Assembly: GCA_001579985.1 (NCBI GenBank)
Contig: LRSR01004454.1
Coordinates: 23,463 to 87,462 of the forward strand
Direction: 5' to 3'
Source of the DNA: Hypsibius dujardini
Lineage: Eukaryota; Tardigrada; Eutardigrada; Parachela; Hypsibiidae
DNA: 64,000 bases
Shown here: positions 1 through 13,280 of the stretch, piece after piece
How positions within the stretch are numbered: position 1 is the first letter of the stretch
Layout of the letters: every line of letters begins with the position of its first letter
Program-made: the position numbers and the translations under genes
Notes under the pieces: generated by a model
What the model was told of the DNA's origin: nothing
Databases searched by the model: none
Seen by the model: the letters and a program-made list of their open reading frames with translations, nothing else

Positions 1-3000
1 GGACATCGCCGGATTATCTGTGGTGGAAGGAAGTGCTGCAGCTGATGTCAACAAAAGGTCACTCGTGGAGTGCCAAGTTAGGCAATTTTGGGGCACAGAT
101 GGCGATCAGTCGGCGAGTGGAAGCTCACTTGTGGAGAAAAATTCATTCACCATTGGACTCTTCGCGGTAATTATTAAGTTTCTTGAAGAACCTGGCCAAC
201 AGGCTGATGAATAGACGGCCAGACAGACAGACAGACAGACGGACAGACAGACAAGCAGGCAGACAGACAGACAGCCACATTGACACACAGATACACAAAC
301 GCACAAACACACACAGGTAGACAAGACACATAGGTAAGGAGTCAGGCAGTTACTAAGGCTGAAGAACTGATAGCCTGACTCACAGTCAGACAGATTTACA
401 CAGTCATAGACAATCAAGGAGGCAGCTCAAACGACGGGCAATCCGAACGCTAAATATCTTTCCTTTATACAGTGTGTTGGAATCTCATCTCAACGCGATC
501 GCCTCATTCCTCACCCAGGGATTACTTTCAGTCCAGTCAGTTCCACTTGCGGACAGACAAAACGTGAATGGACGGCTCGGCTCTTCGCTGGCGCAGTGGA
601 AAGAGCTTCTCATATCTCTCCCATCGGTTGATCCTCGATTTGACGTGCTCGAAAGGACAGCCTTGGACCTGTTGACCGAATCCGGTGAAGATCCCAGCGC
701 TACCGCTTCCAGCCGTCACACGCATTCTTTTTGGCTGACCACTGGAATTGTTACTATGAAGGCGTTGTCCCCGCTGTTTCTGGATCCTGTGCAGGAGCAG
801 CAGACAACCCGAGAATGGCTGCAATATCAGGTACCATCCCCGTGAGAGATCTTTATGCACCGTGTGTCGGTAATACAGTCAGAATGTGCGAACCCAATGG
901 ATTGATTGATTTATTCAGTTATTTTGCATAAATGACTGTTTTATGTCTTGTCCCAACGTTTTGTTCTTGCTGATAGGTTGATTGATAGATTACTTGGTAA
1001 TTTAAAGGCTTCTTTTTCGTTGATAGGCGGTCGACTGTGATACCAGCTTACGGATGACTACCCTCTACTTTACTACCCTCTACGGCTCCGGAGGACAAGA
1101 GAATTTTGACGAGCAAATCACACTGCCGTACCAGCAACGATTGGAATATGTCCAATCCGCATTGGATAAAAAGGAGATGCGGACCGTCATGTTCCGACCG
1201 GAGCCTTCGATGGTAATGATAACATATACCTTGGCCTTTTGACGGTTATGATTACGGTCTGTTTTTCAGTACCATGCGTTGGTTCAAGACTCGAAAGGCT
1301 TGCAGGAAATCACCCTGCGACGTGTCATTGACCTGCTACAAGTTGTCCTGGCTGATTCCACGACGGGCAAAGCGAGACTGCTGGAATGTGCCGGTCATTT
1401 GGCTTCGCTGATCGCTATTGCGGCAGATCTACGTCGCAAGTACTTTGCCTACCAGGACATGGCTGCTCCCTTCCTTTCCGGCGTTCACCAGGTAAACAAC
1501 TGTTTTTTGCTTCACATTTTTATATTTTATTTCAGTGGAGAATTTTCGTTTATCAAATTATTAATATTTCGATTATTGTTTTATTGAAATTTCGTTAGAT
1601 ATAGTTTAGTTATGATTACAGTCAATGGATTTTTTTAGTAGATTATTGCTCGTATTATTTTAGCCTATTATGATTATGAGATACTGAACCTGTCCATTAG
1701 GTCTTGTTCGGGTTCGCCGGTCTGCTGAGATCACACCAGCGGGATCTGCTGAAAACCGAACTTGGTCCTTCCTCCTCTTCTGGACATTTGTTGGCTGCGT
1801 TGACGGGTTTTTTTGGCGTTAACGAGACGCAGCCGACTAGCTACCTCCAAGCCGCTAGAGGTATCTGGAGGCGACGAAAATTTATCCTTGGACTGTATAT
1901 GAGTCGTCCAGAGGACCGGCTGGTTCTTGAAATCCGGTATGACTCCCTATTTCTCTCCGTCTGTCTTTCCGTCTACTTACATCTCTCTTTGCCTCCTTAT
2001 GAGCCCCTTTGTGGTTCGTTTGTCTACCTCTTTATTAGTATGTGTAGCTTCTGTACCTGTTTGTTTAACTACGTGTTTGTTTGACTGCCTGTGCGTCATG
2101 TATCTATCTGTCTCTCCCTCTATCTGTCTATGTGTCTTCGTGTCTGTCCGTCTGTCTGTCTGTCGTTTCATAGAATTAGTCTTACAGTTGTCTGACATCT
2201 GATGTTTCGTTAAAATTGGCATGTCTGGTTGTTTTCAGCTTGATTCTCCTGGTCCTGCAACTCTTGCGGCTGCATGGAGCACTATTTCATACGCGAGAAT
2301 CTGGACCGTCCGCTGTCTTGCGAAATTCCGTATTCATGCGGTTCGCTGTGATTTGGCATGACATTGAGCAAGTCAAGAAAAAGGCCGAAGAAGAAAAACT
2401 ACAGCTCTACAAGTTTGCCGCCGATGAGATCACGCAAGCACGGGATACTGCCTTTCCATCATTCGAGCAAGTAAGGATGTTTGGCGGACGGCAGTATATC
2501 TTTAACGAGAAATATGCAAGTTTTTCGGATCAAAATGAAGCCCCAATGGGATTGTTATCTGTGGCGCAGCCATAGGCAAACTACCGCTGACGCAAGTGGC
2601 AATATTACCTCATGATAATCCATGCCTTTGTGCCAGCTGAATTTGGATTGAATCTAGAAAACTAAGATCATTTAAACTTGAACAAGGCGTCTGTTTTAAC
2701 GTTGTTGGACGGTTCTTTAAGGATCTGGCCAACTTGTCAGCTGAGATGCAGGCGACCGAGCTGCCCTCGCAGACCACTGCAGAGCATCGTCGATTCTTTG
2801 AGGAGATCCAGCATAAAATCGTCACTCTCCATGGGCAAATTCTTTCCGCTACGTCCAAAGCAGCACCAATTGCGGAAAGTGGGAATGTTGCAAGCGTAGG
2901 GACCGTGGTTACTCTGGCCGTCGACATTGGTTGCGAATTGATTACTTCCTACCCGGAAGTTTGTGGTAAGAAGAGCGCGGACACACAGTGACCCAGACCG

Positions 3001-6000
3001 GCTGTGCAGTACTTACTAGTTAGTCAGATGGACATATGTGCTGATCGGTTGCTGGACGTAAATCACGGAACCACACACAGACAGACAAAGAGACAGATAG
3101 ACAGATAAGCAGCAGACAGAGACAGACAGACAGACGGAGACAGACAGACAGAGACAGACAGAGACAGACAGAGACAGACAGAGACAGACAGACACAGACG
3201 GACAGAAACAGACAGGCAGATAGACGTACTGACACATACGCTAATAACGAGATTTATTTCCTGTGTAGATTTCGACATCGATGCGACCGGCTTTTTGCTA
3301 CAGTCCCGGATTTCCCGCGCCGCCGTGGAAACATGTTCCACTCCCGAGAAGAACGCCACCAACTTCTACCACGACTCCAACATTACCGAAGCCAAGACCT
3401 GCGTCAGCATCATCCGTTCCGTTCACCTCCGTGTGGAAGAACTCCTTGTCGAATGGCCCGGCCAGCCTGTTCTCTGCGAGATCACAGTCATCATAGAGCG
3501 GCTCCTCAGCTTTCAGCTGACCGAACCGCTGGCAAAACTCCTGATGGCCCTGGAACTGGTGATGGAAAAGTGCGAAAAGTGGGAGGTGAACGCTAGCAGC
3601 CAGGTCAGCCTGCAGCGGGAGATGGAAGTGCTGGGTGAGGTGATTGTCCGATGGCGGAAGCTGGAACTGCAGCAGTGGCACAACGCCCTGGACCATGTTG
3701 TGCGGGAGCGGGCTGGGAAGGCAACCAAATGGTGGTTGTTGCTCTTTACGACCGTGGCGGAGGCTGTGTCCGGTGGGGATGCGGTGGGCACGTCGGTGGA
3801 CACCCTGGTCCAGGTGCTGCAACGGTTTGTGGAGACGTCCAGCTTGGGAGAGTTCCGCGTGCGGTTGGAGCTGCTGAGGACTGTTAGTTTGCACTTTGCC
3901 GCATCCCCAGGATCAACGAACACTACCAAAACAAGTGAGGAAAGCGCCTTTTTTAACACTGACGATATAATTTTGAATTATTTTAGCCGTTTTGATTATT
4001 TTATGTAAAGATTAAATACTTGTGTGAGATCTCTTTATTTAAGTTTCAGGCAAATTTTTGTTTTTATATTTAGTCTTATATTTTATTTTTATATTTATAT
4101 ATACTGTATTTATCTATTTGTGTATTGCTGTATATAGTTTTTATTTATTTAGTTTTATGTTTTAGTTTAGTTTTAAATCTTGGTTTTAGGTTTTATTTTA
4201 TATTATTTAACACTGAAATTAGCCAGCGTATTTCTAATACGCTTGTAATTTAATACATAGCGAAATACCATCCAACTGTACGTGTAAAGTTGAATTTTTG
4301 AAGACATTAGAAGAGGTTAGACGTCTTATTAGTATATATCATATCGCATTTAAATGGGATATACATTTTTTTTCATAGCGGTGTTATGATTGTGCTGATC
4401 GGCAGGAATCGTTAACTGTATTGTTTTCTTTTAGAGGAAATCTGCACCGTCCTCCGGAACGTCCATGCTTTCTACAGTCAATTCACACCATCGGTGGAGA
4501 CTTCCATTGCCCAACAACGCAAGTCCATTGAGAAGGAACTGAAGGAGTTCGTTAAGGTGGCACGATGGATGGATATGAATTATCACGCCCTGAAGGCCAC
4601 CATCCACAAAGCGCATCGCACCGTCCACAGCGGGATGCGGAAACTGGAGGTTCGTATTTTTTAAACTGAAATGTTGTTTATTAATGTTTGTTCCAGTAAA
4701 TAGATTTCTTAGCATGAACAGTATATTGTTTTTATTACTAGTGTGTTTCCATTTATTAGTTATTTAGTTTCCGTTTTCATTTAAGTGTTTCTTACTATTA
4801 GTACAAGTACGCGTGCTGCTGCATTTGGTTTTGCGTTATTTGTACATTCGTTGATTCATGCGTTAATTTATTCATTGATGTATTTCTTTTCTCTCAGGCT
4901 GTTTTGGATCAAAAAGTCATCCTGCAACGCACCATTGAGGGCGCTCCTACCCCATCACCGCAGTTACATCACCGAATCTACCTTGGAGCTCTGCCACTGT
5001 TTCCACCTTCTCCTTGCCTGCCCAAAATGACTGAATTGGTTGTGTATGTCCGCAAATGCCGAAAAATCACTCGACAAGCCGTCTACGCCCTAGACTACAT
5101 CAAGGCCCTGTCCAGCCTCAATGAAATTTCGCTCGAGTACTTCGACCGGTTCTCCGAGTTAAAGGAACCACCCTGCGATCTCACTTTGACAGGAGAGAAA
5201 CGCAAAGCCGCTTCTAAGACCGTAATCAAGAGCAAGCGGCTGGCATTTACCGATTTGACGAAGACCTTAAAAGAGATGGGACTGTCTTCGCGGAAGGGGT
5301 TGGTGTTGCCGTCGGCGACGGTTGCCAGTGTTGCAGCGTTCAACGCGCAGTTTCCCTCTCGATCTCTGGGTGATCGGCTAGGCGGACTGGCGGAGAAGTG
5401 CCAGGATATGTACTGGTCGAACGTCTCTAACTTGGCTGTCTTCCGGCGCCTACTAGAGTCGCCCTGCAAGGTACCAGACCTGTCTTTTCTGTTTGTCTGT
5501 CCGCCTGCCCGCCTATCTGTCAGTCTCTGTCTGTCTGTGCGCCAGTCTCTCAGTGTCTCTCTAGTATGTCTAATCTAGTGTATCTATCTGCTTTGCTGTC
5601 TGTTGGTCTTTCTGTTGGTCTATCTTTTTGACTGGGTATCTGTCTGTTTGTTTATAAGTTATTTATTTAATAAAAATACTGTTATTTTATTTTCAGACAC
5701 TAGATGCCCGCTTTGTCGCGGTGATGAAGGGCTTCGCCGAGCACCTCCACCACCTCATCCTCCAGCAGATTGAGGTCTCCTCCAGCCTTACGAACTTTTC
5801 TGCTTCACTCCATGCTCATCTGGAGTCCTCGACCAGCCGCCCACTCAACCATCAATCATGGACTCAATCAACCTACGAAGAAACCGCCGTCGCCGTGCCG
5901 GGGGTCTTAGTCCGCAGCTTCCTCAGCCGTGCTTGCGACTTCCTCCGCGACATGTCGGTGACTTTGGAAAAGCACCTGGTTCTGTTGGACGCCGCACCAA

Positions 6001-8465
6001 GTTGCACCAATGATGGGGAACAGTTTGTCAATGTGGAAGGAATTTTAACGGTCCTTCACGGCCCGTGTGAGGAGCTCTTCCAGGGGGACGCACGGTGGAC
6101 TGCACTCCGTACTGCCGTTTCGACATACCGCAATACGGTTCTGCAGAAGCTAAATGAGCTAACGAGCAGCGATCAAATTGAATCTTTATTGCATTTGATC
6201 GGCCAAAAAGAGCGAGGGCAAGTTCGCGACGTCATCAACTTTTTTGCATCTTCTCGTCCTACCTTACTGCAGATTTTGGAACTGTCACTGCCGGCAAGTC
6301 GCACTTCCGTGTCTGGGATATTAGAGCAGTTGGAGTCGTTTACGCGGGAGTGGAACGCGACGACTTTGGCGGTGGGTGAGGTGGAAGGTGGGAAGATTCC
6401 CGCCTTGACTGAACGGGTCCTGGAGGCTTGTTTGAGAGGTTTCCAGACCGTCAAGGTGCATTTGAAGTCTCGGGAGGATAGGATGCCGACGGGTGAGGAG
6501 GGATATCGTGCGGTCTTTGACTTGGGCGATGGATGTTTGCGGAGTGGTTACGGTGCATTGAATGCCGATAAGGTAAGAGTACTGAACTGATTCTTGACTG
6601 TCTGCCCCAAGGGATTGACTGTTGCCTCTTTCCATATATCTATCTGTATTTCTGCCTGACTGTCTGTCGGTCCACCTGTCTCCGTCTGTTTGCCTGTCTG
6701 TCTGTTTGTCTGTCTGTTTAACATTATATCTGCCTATCTCTGTTTATTTTGCCTTGTGGTTTGCCGGTCGTTATGTGGTTTGACCTGCCTGCATCTTAGT
6801 GTGGCCCGGTACATAACCGTGTTGCAGTATTTTGTCTGTTTGGGAATAGTTTCTCCAACAGTTTTGTTTTCTGATTTCAGATCACGCGGACCATTCACCT
6901 TCTCGTCCGTCAATGCAACCAACTCCCCGCCACCGGCATCGCCGACCAATGCCTGCAGATTTCCCGTGGCTTCCTAGAGACTTTCGTCGTTTTAGTGTCC
7001 AGTATGGAAGTTTTTGCCTACCGGCTAGTGGAGTCGTCTAACTTGCTGCTCCGTGTTCTCCTCACCGTCTTCACTGATATCCTTGAAAATGTAAGCATTT
7101 CGCGCAAGTTAGTCTACGACAATTTAAATAGCATGTAGTTTCTACAATATTCATTATTAAGAATACGGATTATTTGTTTTGGAGTTATTTCGCTGTTTTA
7201 ATATTTTTATTTGTGTTCTGTAGTTAATTGTGATTTAATTGATGCTTTCCCTTTGTTCTAGGGATTCGGAAAAGTAGACGAAATCGAGGAGGACTCCAAA
7301 GAGCAGAACTCCCATGAGAAGTTTGAGGAGTCTGAACAGGCTGGCTTAGGCGATGGTCAGGGTGCCAAAGATGTCAGCGAGCAGATTGAGAGTGAAGATC
7401 AGGTACGCATGATGATGATCCATCCTGTTTTAGGTTCATTTTACAATGACGTCATTTGTGTTTCCTAGTTGGAAGACACCAAGACTCCCGGAAAAGAGGA
7501 GGAGGAGAAAAAGTCCGAGGAAAAGATTGAAAACGAGGAGCACGGCGTGGAAATGACGGAGGACTTTGAGGGCGCCATGGACGATGCCCCCACCGAAGGT
7601 TCGTCTTCTTGGCTTTTGGAAAGACCATCGGAACTATTACTTAAATTGTTATGCTTTTTGGTTACGCAGAGCTTGGTTCGGACGATGAAGAAGAATCGGA
7701 CGAACCGGAGGTGGACGACCAGATGGGCAGTCTGGATGGTGACAACGACGACACCGCCGAGAATCTTGATAAGCAGTTCTGGGAGGGCGATGATGAAGAT
7801 GAGAACGATCCCGAAGAAGACGAAGCTGATGAGGTGATTATACACTTTTACAAACGGATATTTGAGTGCGTCTCCGCTATTGCTTGCTAGTTTGTACGAA
7901 CAGTACATTTTCATGTCTGTCAGAATTGTCCATTTGCTGTCTCTATATCTGTTTGTCTACATTACACTGTGTCTGTTTGTTTGTCTGTCTACGGTACACT
8001 GTATCTGTATATCTCTCTGTTTGTGTGTTTATATGTCTGTTTGTCGGTCTGTCTGTCTTTTTGTCTGACTAGTTTGTATGTACGTGTGTATGTCTGGGTT
8101 AACTAAGACTTTCATCTATGTTGTATTTCCGGTTCTAGAAGAAGGAAAGCGCCGACGGACAAGGTGTTGATGAGAGAGAGAAAATTGATCTGGCACCAAA
8201 AGATGACAGCATCGATGACTCCACCGCTCAGAAAAACGACGAAGCGGTAGATGAAAAGGAGAACCGAACCGATGCGGGAGAAATGGGAGATGAAGAGAAT
8301 AACGAGCAGGTTGGAGAGGCACCGGACTTGGATCTTCCGGAGAAGATGGACTTTGACGATGAGGGTAACAAATTAAGCCGTCAACTTTGGCTCATCGCAA
8401 TGTATAATCATAGTTACATTGAGCAGATGAAAAAAACATACAGACAACTAGTCAGTCAGAAAGAC

Positions 8466-8516
<51 letters not shown>

Positions 8517-11500
8517 AGGTAAACGAGCGGGCGTTCAGCCCATTCATACTGACCTTTTATTAAGAGGCTCGGGGATACCTTACAGTCACACTATATACAC
8601 ATTTTGTAGAATTCGGTGAAGAAGAGCCGGTTCCTGAAGAAGATGCTTTGTCTGAGGAAAAGCCAGAGGATGACACGGACTTACCGGTAAAAAGAGTATT
8701 CTTTACGTTCGTTAGGTCGGATCTACTGACATGTTTTTTCTTACAGGAAACGGCTGAGGATGACGAAATGGCCGAAGCCGAAGCGACGAAGCAGGAGGAC
8801 AGTAACGTTCCCGAACTGCCAGAGGAAGACGCACTGAAGGCTTCCTCTTCCGTCCCACCGACCGAAAAGAACGACTCCGATGTTGGCACCGACGGGGCCG
8901 GCATGCCGGCCGAGATGGACACTGACCAGAATCCCGATATGAGCCAGCAGAATAATGACGATGCCTATGTGAGAGATAATCTCCTTCATTGCTATATCTT
9001 TCGTTCCGATCCTTAATTGGCTCGAAATATATGCCTTATTTCCTTTAGAATTCGGATACGACTGGTAAGAGCGAAGCAGCATCCGGTCGCAAGACCAACG
9101 ACGACGCAGGCCGGGATGTGGACTCGCGACTACCCCAGCAGCAAGATCCCGCAAGAAAGAAGCCTCAGGGTGTGGAGAAGCGCAGCTTGGAACCGGTGAC
9201 GGAAAAGAAGACGCCTGGGAATAAAAATGAATCGTACCGGAAGCGGCTAAAGATTAGTCAAGCGCAAAATCAGCGGACCGCTGAGAAACAGGTTAGTTCA
9301 TTAGGTTTTGAGAGACTCGTCCGTTGCACTGTTTGTCTGCCTGTCTCCCTCTCTGTCTCCCTCTCTGACTGTCTGTTTGTCTATCTATTCGTCTGTCTTT
9401 ATGTCTGCCTGTTGTCTGCCTGCCTGCCTATTTTAGGGTTTGTCTAAACGAATATCTGTTAGCTTGCCTGTTTGGCTGTCTTGTGACTCTTATCTGCAAT
9501 TTGCTTCTCTGTTGGCGTGATTGACCGATGCCACCACTCATGGAATATTGTATTGCATGGCCTTTTTTCACGATAGATTTTGCTATTTTTTCAGGAAAAA
9601 GACGCTAACAAAAACCAAACGCTAGCAGACATGTACGAACACGTGGCCAGCGACACCGACCAATTTGACGACCAAGTCGTTGATGCCGCTAGCAAGGACG
9701 AGGCAAAGGAGCAAAATCCAGATCGCTCCCAAATGGACGACGAGGATGAGGAAGATGCCGCGGTTGAGGATGATAATATGAACGTCGACGAGGACCCGGG
9801 CCTTGATGAGGTTTGAACGATATTTTGTCAATAACGGAGACAGACAAACAGAAAGACAGCCACGCAGACCTAGACAGACAGATAGAATGACGGAGAAGCA
9901 TATGATCAACGGCACAGACTGGGCAATGATGAATTTTACCAGCAGAAAACGGAAGAAGCCACCGAAAATCCACCGATCGTGTTGAAGTCGAAAAAAGAGC
10001 AAGTCGCACAGAAAAAGGAATCGCAGAAGAAAAATTCTCAGCAGGCTGCTCTGTTGGACGCACCTGGAGATTTGATCCCGACATTGGGAGCCTTGGAGGA
10101 GAACTCGACATTCCATGGCTTCCAGGCAGATCTTTTGGAGAGCTTGGTGCCGCAATTGGTAAGGCTGGTGTTTCTTTGGTGGTGTCGCTCTTTAAGTTAA
10201 TCGTTGCGTTAACATGTCCATTGGAAACTCTTTCCGCTAGGTTGATGTGGATGCCTTACGCAGGGAACTGGTGCAGGAGATGGCCAACTGGTCCGGTCGG
10301 CAATTTGATTCCACGGAACATGTAATTAGGATTTTCTGTTACGCAGTCGCACATATCGATTTCTGACTGTGTGTTGTAGGAGAATCTCGCGATGAGCACA
10401 TGGAGAAAGTATGAGGCTATTACGCAGTCACTTTCACATGAGCTATGTGAGCAGTTGCGTCTCGTCCTGGAACCCACCAAGAAGTCCAAACTCAGGTCAG
10501 ACTACGGTGATAGTTACCAAATGGGCAGGCAGGCAATACAGGCAGGATAGACCGACAGACACACAGGCATGTAGGCAGGCAAACAGACAGACAGACAGAC
10601 AGACAGACATACATACATACAGACAGACAGACAGACAGACAGATAGACAAAAAGACAAAAAGACATTATTGACAGGGGTGCATTAGATAAAACCTTCCGG
10701 TTGTTGTTTTCAGGGGTGATTATCGAACTGGCAAGCGACTGAACATGCGGAAGGTGGTCGCATATGTTGCCAGTGACTTCCGCAAGGACAAGATCTGGCT
10801 GCGACGAACCATGCCCAGTCAACGGCAATATCAAGTTCTCATCGCCGTGGACGACTCTTCCAGTATGGCAGACAACCAGACAAAAGAGGTACGCCTTTCA
10901 TGTCATCGCCTCTTTCTATCAGCACCACTGTACAATATATATATGTGCGTGACACGTGTGTTCCTTTTTTCTAGCTTGCCTTCGAATCGCTGGCAGTGCT
11001 ATCCAACGCGCTAACCGTCCTCGAAGTCGGCGAGTTGTCCATCTGCAGCTTCGGTCAGGGTGTCGAGATTCTCCATCCCTTCCAGCTTCCGTTCTCCAGT
11101 TCAGACGGAGCCAGGGTGCTGACCAAATTCACTTTCGGCCAGAACAGGACTAACGTTGCTGAGGTATCATGCGATGTTTAAGACTAGCTCTGTCCAGACA
11201 ATGATAGTGCCCTGTAGTTTGTAAAATGTGTTGTGTTAAACTTTTTTAGATGGTGAATTTAGTGACGGGAGTGTTTGATGAGTCCCGGTCACGCCTGCTG
11301 AATGTGACCAACGTGTCGCAGTTGCTACTGATTGTGTCTGACGGTCGTGGAATCTTTGGAGAAGGTGCCAGTGTGGTGAAGCAGGCCGTGCGACGCCTAG
11401 TCAACATGGGAGTCTTCACGGTGTTTGTCATCCTGGATAACCCATCGGAATCACACACTCAGGTACAATGTGTGTAATATTCTATCAGTCTCTCTGACTG

Positions 11501-12249
11501 TCTGGATGCCTGTCTGTTTGTCTGTCTGTCTGTCCATCCATCTCCGTTTATGTGTCTATGTGTTTATCGATCTATCTGCTTTTTTGCATGTCTGTCTGCC
11601 TGCTTGTCTGCCTGCTTGCTTTCCTGCTTTCCTTCATGTTGGTTTGTCTATATCTATATCGTCTCTTTGTCTATATCTATATCGTCTCTTTGTTTGTCTG
11701 TCTATCGCTTTTTTTCTGGCGGTCTCTGTCTGTCTGTCTGTCTGTCTGTCTGTTTATTTGTCTGACTGTCGGTCTCTTTGTTTTCTATCTGCTTTTCTGT
11801 CGATTTCTGTCTCCCTCTTTCTGCCTGTCTGTCTGTTTGACAGCGCGCCTGTCTCTGTCGGTTACTCTGATTATCTGTCGGCTTTCGGGCCTGTTTCTGT
11901 TTCCGTCTTGATATCTTTCTTTTGATCTTTTTGTGTCTTGGGTCTATATGACATCTATCATGGCATTATTTTGTCCGCTTTTAGCGTTCCGTTTTGGACA
12001 TTCGGACTGTTGTCGGCAGTGGAGAGGTAAGGTGTCCCGCCGCTTTTGTTTTCCCACGATTCCACCGCATTCAGTCTGAGTGGGCTTACAAACGGATTGC
12101 CTGTCTCGCCACAGAGTATGGAGATGCGAAGCTACATGCAGGACTTTCCCTTCCCGTTTTACCTGATTCTGCGGAACGTCAAGGATTTGCCGTGTACGCT
12201 CTGTGATGCGCTTCGTCAGTGGTTTGAGATGATCTCTTCCCGTGACTAG
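1..12249 (+). CDS. MDN1: Midasin, C-terminal ~2260 residues (5'-partial)
   Basis: Midasin is the very large dynein-like AAA ATPase that remodels pre-60S ribosomal particles in nucleolus and nucleoplasm. The window holds the part after the ATPase ring. Exons read by me: <1-177, 473-830, 1027-1212, 1270-1491, 1701-1936, 2239-2470, 2722-2965, 3269-3934, 4435-4649, 4898-5470, 5697-6572, 6881-7090, 7262-7402, 7469-7598, 7670-7833, 8139-8364, 8610-8686, 8747-8968, 9049-9291, 9595-9810, 9943-10158, 10241-10321, 10380-10495, 10714-10888, 10975-11163, 11250-11462, 11985-12026, 12115-12249. All phases agree and give 2259 codons plus TAG. Family signatures seen in order are a WH-ALDHV stretch followed by KWW (near 3675-3735), [18 protein letters not shown] (near 5230-5290), [12 protein letters not shown] (7367-7402), an acidic region, [20 protein letters not shown] and the MIDAS domain ending in [12 protein letters not shown]. 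The first exon's donor (GTTTCT after 177) is weak and was chosen because it keeps frame; the stronger GTAATT at 167 breaks it. Confidence 0.95.
178..11984. repeat. CTGT/CAGA tetranucleotide repeats in midasin introns
   Basis: Degenerate to perfect (CTGT)n or its complement (CAGA)n fill many introns of the midasin gene. Transcript-sense CTGT runs lie near 1955-2165, 5475-5570, 6600-6725, 7915-8075, 9330-9425 and 11480-11880. Transcript-sense CAGA runs lie near 217-290, 3070-3230, 8466-8514, 9837-9885 and 10540-10650. They affect 11 of the 27 introns here and none of the exons. Their translations give spurious long Cys/Leu/Ser/Val reading frames that are not genes. Confidence 0.9.
7262..9810 (+). 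other. MDN1: Midasin acidic D/E-rich tether (exons 13-20)
   Basis: Eight short exons encode a stretch dominated by Glu and Asp, with Gln, Ser and Lys patches. This matches the long flexible acidic region that midasins carry between the linker and the MIDAS domain. Landmarks seen are [12 protein letters not shown] at its start, [13 protein letters not shown] (near 7769-7807), [14 protein letters not shown] (near 8325-8364) and [15 protein letters not shown] (near 9631-9675). In known midasins the equivalent segment lets the MIDAS domain swing back to the ATPase ring. Exon lengths keep the frame throughout, so the region is intact. Confidence 0.9.
10714..12249 (+). other. MDN1: Midasin MIDAS (VWA-like) domain
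   Basis: The last five exons encode the metal-ion-dependent adhesion site domain, which in midasin binds UBL domains of assembly factors such as Rsa4 and Ytm1. The first MIDAS motif D-x-S-x-S is seen as DDSSSM at 10850-10867. The second loop carries the Thr in GQNRTNV (near 11138-11158). The third Asp is in [10 protein letters not shown] (near 11326-11355). The domain closes with [12 protein letters not shown] and a conserved LRQWFEM end, then TAG at 12247-12249. All coordinating residues expected for an active metal site are present. Confidence 0.9.
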
Positions 12250-13280
12250 ACGAATTCGGTTAATTTTTTGTTATTTCGATGCTTTCTCCCTCTTCGAGTG
12301 CTCTAGATGAGTTGATGATTTCGTTCCCTGTTTTTACGCTTCACTGCGTGTTATTTATTACTGATCCGATTGGAATAGGAAAGTCATATTGCTGATCATG
12401 ATTACGCACGTAGACGGACGCGCGATCAATGGATCAAAGGACCACAAAATGCGAGGATGCCTTTCACATTTAGCATCAGCGCAGTCAGACAGACATTCAC
12501 GCCATATGATGCGTTATTTTAATCGCGGACGCATCTGCAGGTATGCGTGTAGGAGGCATTGTGGAACTCAGGGTCAGGTGAACTTGCCGACTAGACAAAG
12601 CCATGCCATGGATTTCTCTAGAGACTCTCCCGAATGGAGAAAAAATATTTCCCAGCTCTGTGCAGCGAGTTGGGCGTGATGCCGTTATCATCCTGAAGAG
12701 TCTGATCCGGAAAAAGGGTAGTCGACTTACTAATTAAAAATTCGTTCGGGGAACGACAACGGCATCAAGCATACTTCCATTCTGAATGTGTCCATGGATA
12801 GGCGGGGTATATATCGGTACGTATTCTAATGAATACAAAATGAGGACAATACCAACGTGATTTGTGACTTTACATTGTGTGCAGGAAAAACTTTGGGGAT
12901 TTGGGGTTGATTAAGGCCACGAAGAAAATCGTGTAGTATGTCAAACTTTATTTGTCCTGATATTAAACAACAAACGCCGGTCTTTTGAATGCTTGATCCA
13001 GGGTGTAAGGTCATCGGTGTGGTGACGCACGCGGACAAATTTACGATATAAACCCACCATCAGAACTTGGATGCGCTGCTTACACAGCACAGTGAGAGTA
13101 ACTTAGAGCTTACACCTCCAGAGACGGTGTATTTTGTTAAGGGTTTTTCAGATTTGGAAGCATATGCAACCGCGCTCTCTAGTACAATTATTGCAAGTTA
13201 TGGTCACTCGGCATTCGGAACACCGTTCACTGCAAGACCAATACTAATCAACAGTCCGTCAGAATCAACCTCCCTCCAAC
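12250..13280. other. Spacer between midasin and the peptide-precursor gene
   Basis: No gene was recognised in this stretch. It should hold the midasin 3' UTR and the promoter of the next gene. A TATA-like string (gatataaacc) lies at about 13044-13053, some 230 bases before the start codon at 13281, and another (ggtatatatc) at about 12806-12815. Neither is tested. Short open frames here have no recognisable composition or homology. Confidence 0.4.

Noticed and set aside
161-177. Donor GTAATT after position 166 for the first visible midasin exon
   Set aside because: It leaves the next exon ([12 protein letters not shown]) out of frame. GTTTCT after 177 keeps the frame and gives a sensible join.
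3298-3959. Long reverse-strand open frames opposite midasin exon 8
   Set aside because: The forward frame is an authentic midasin exon; the reverse frames are shadows of its codon bias.
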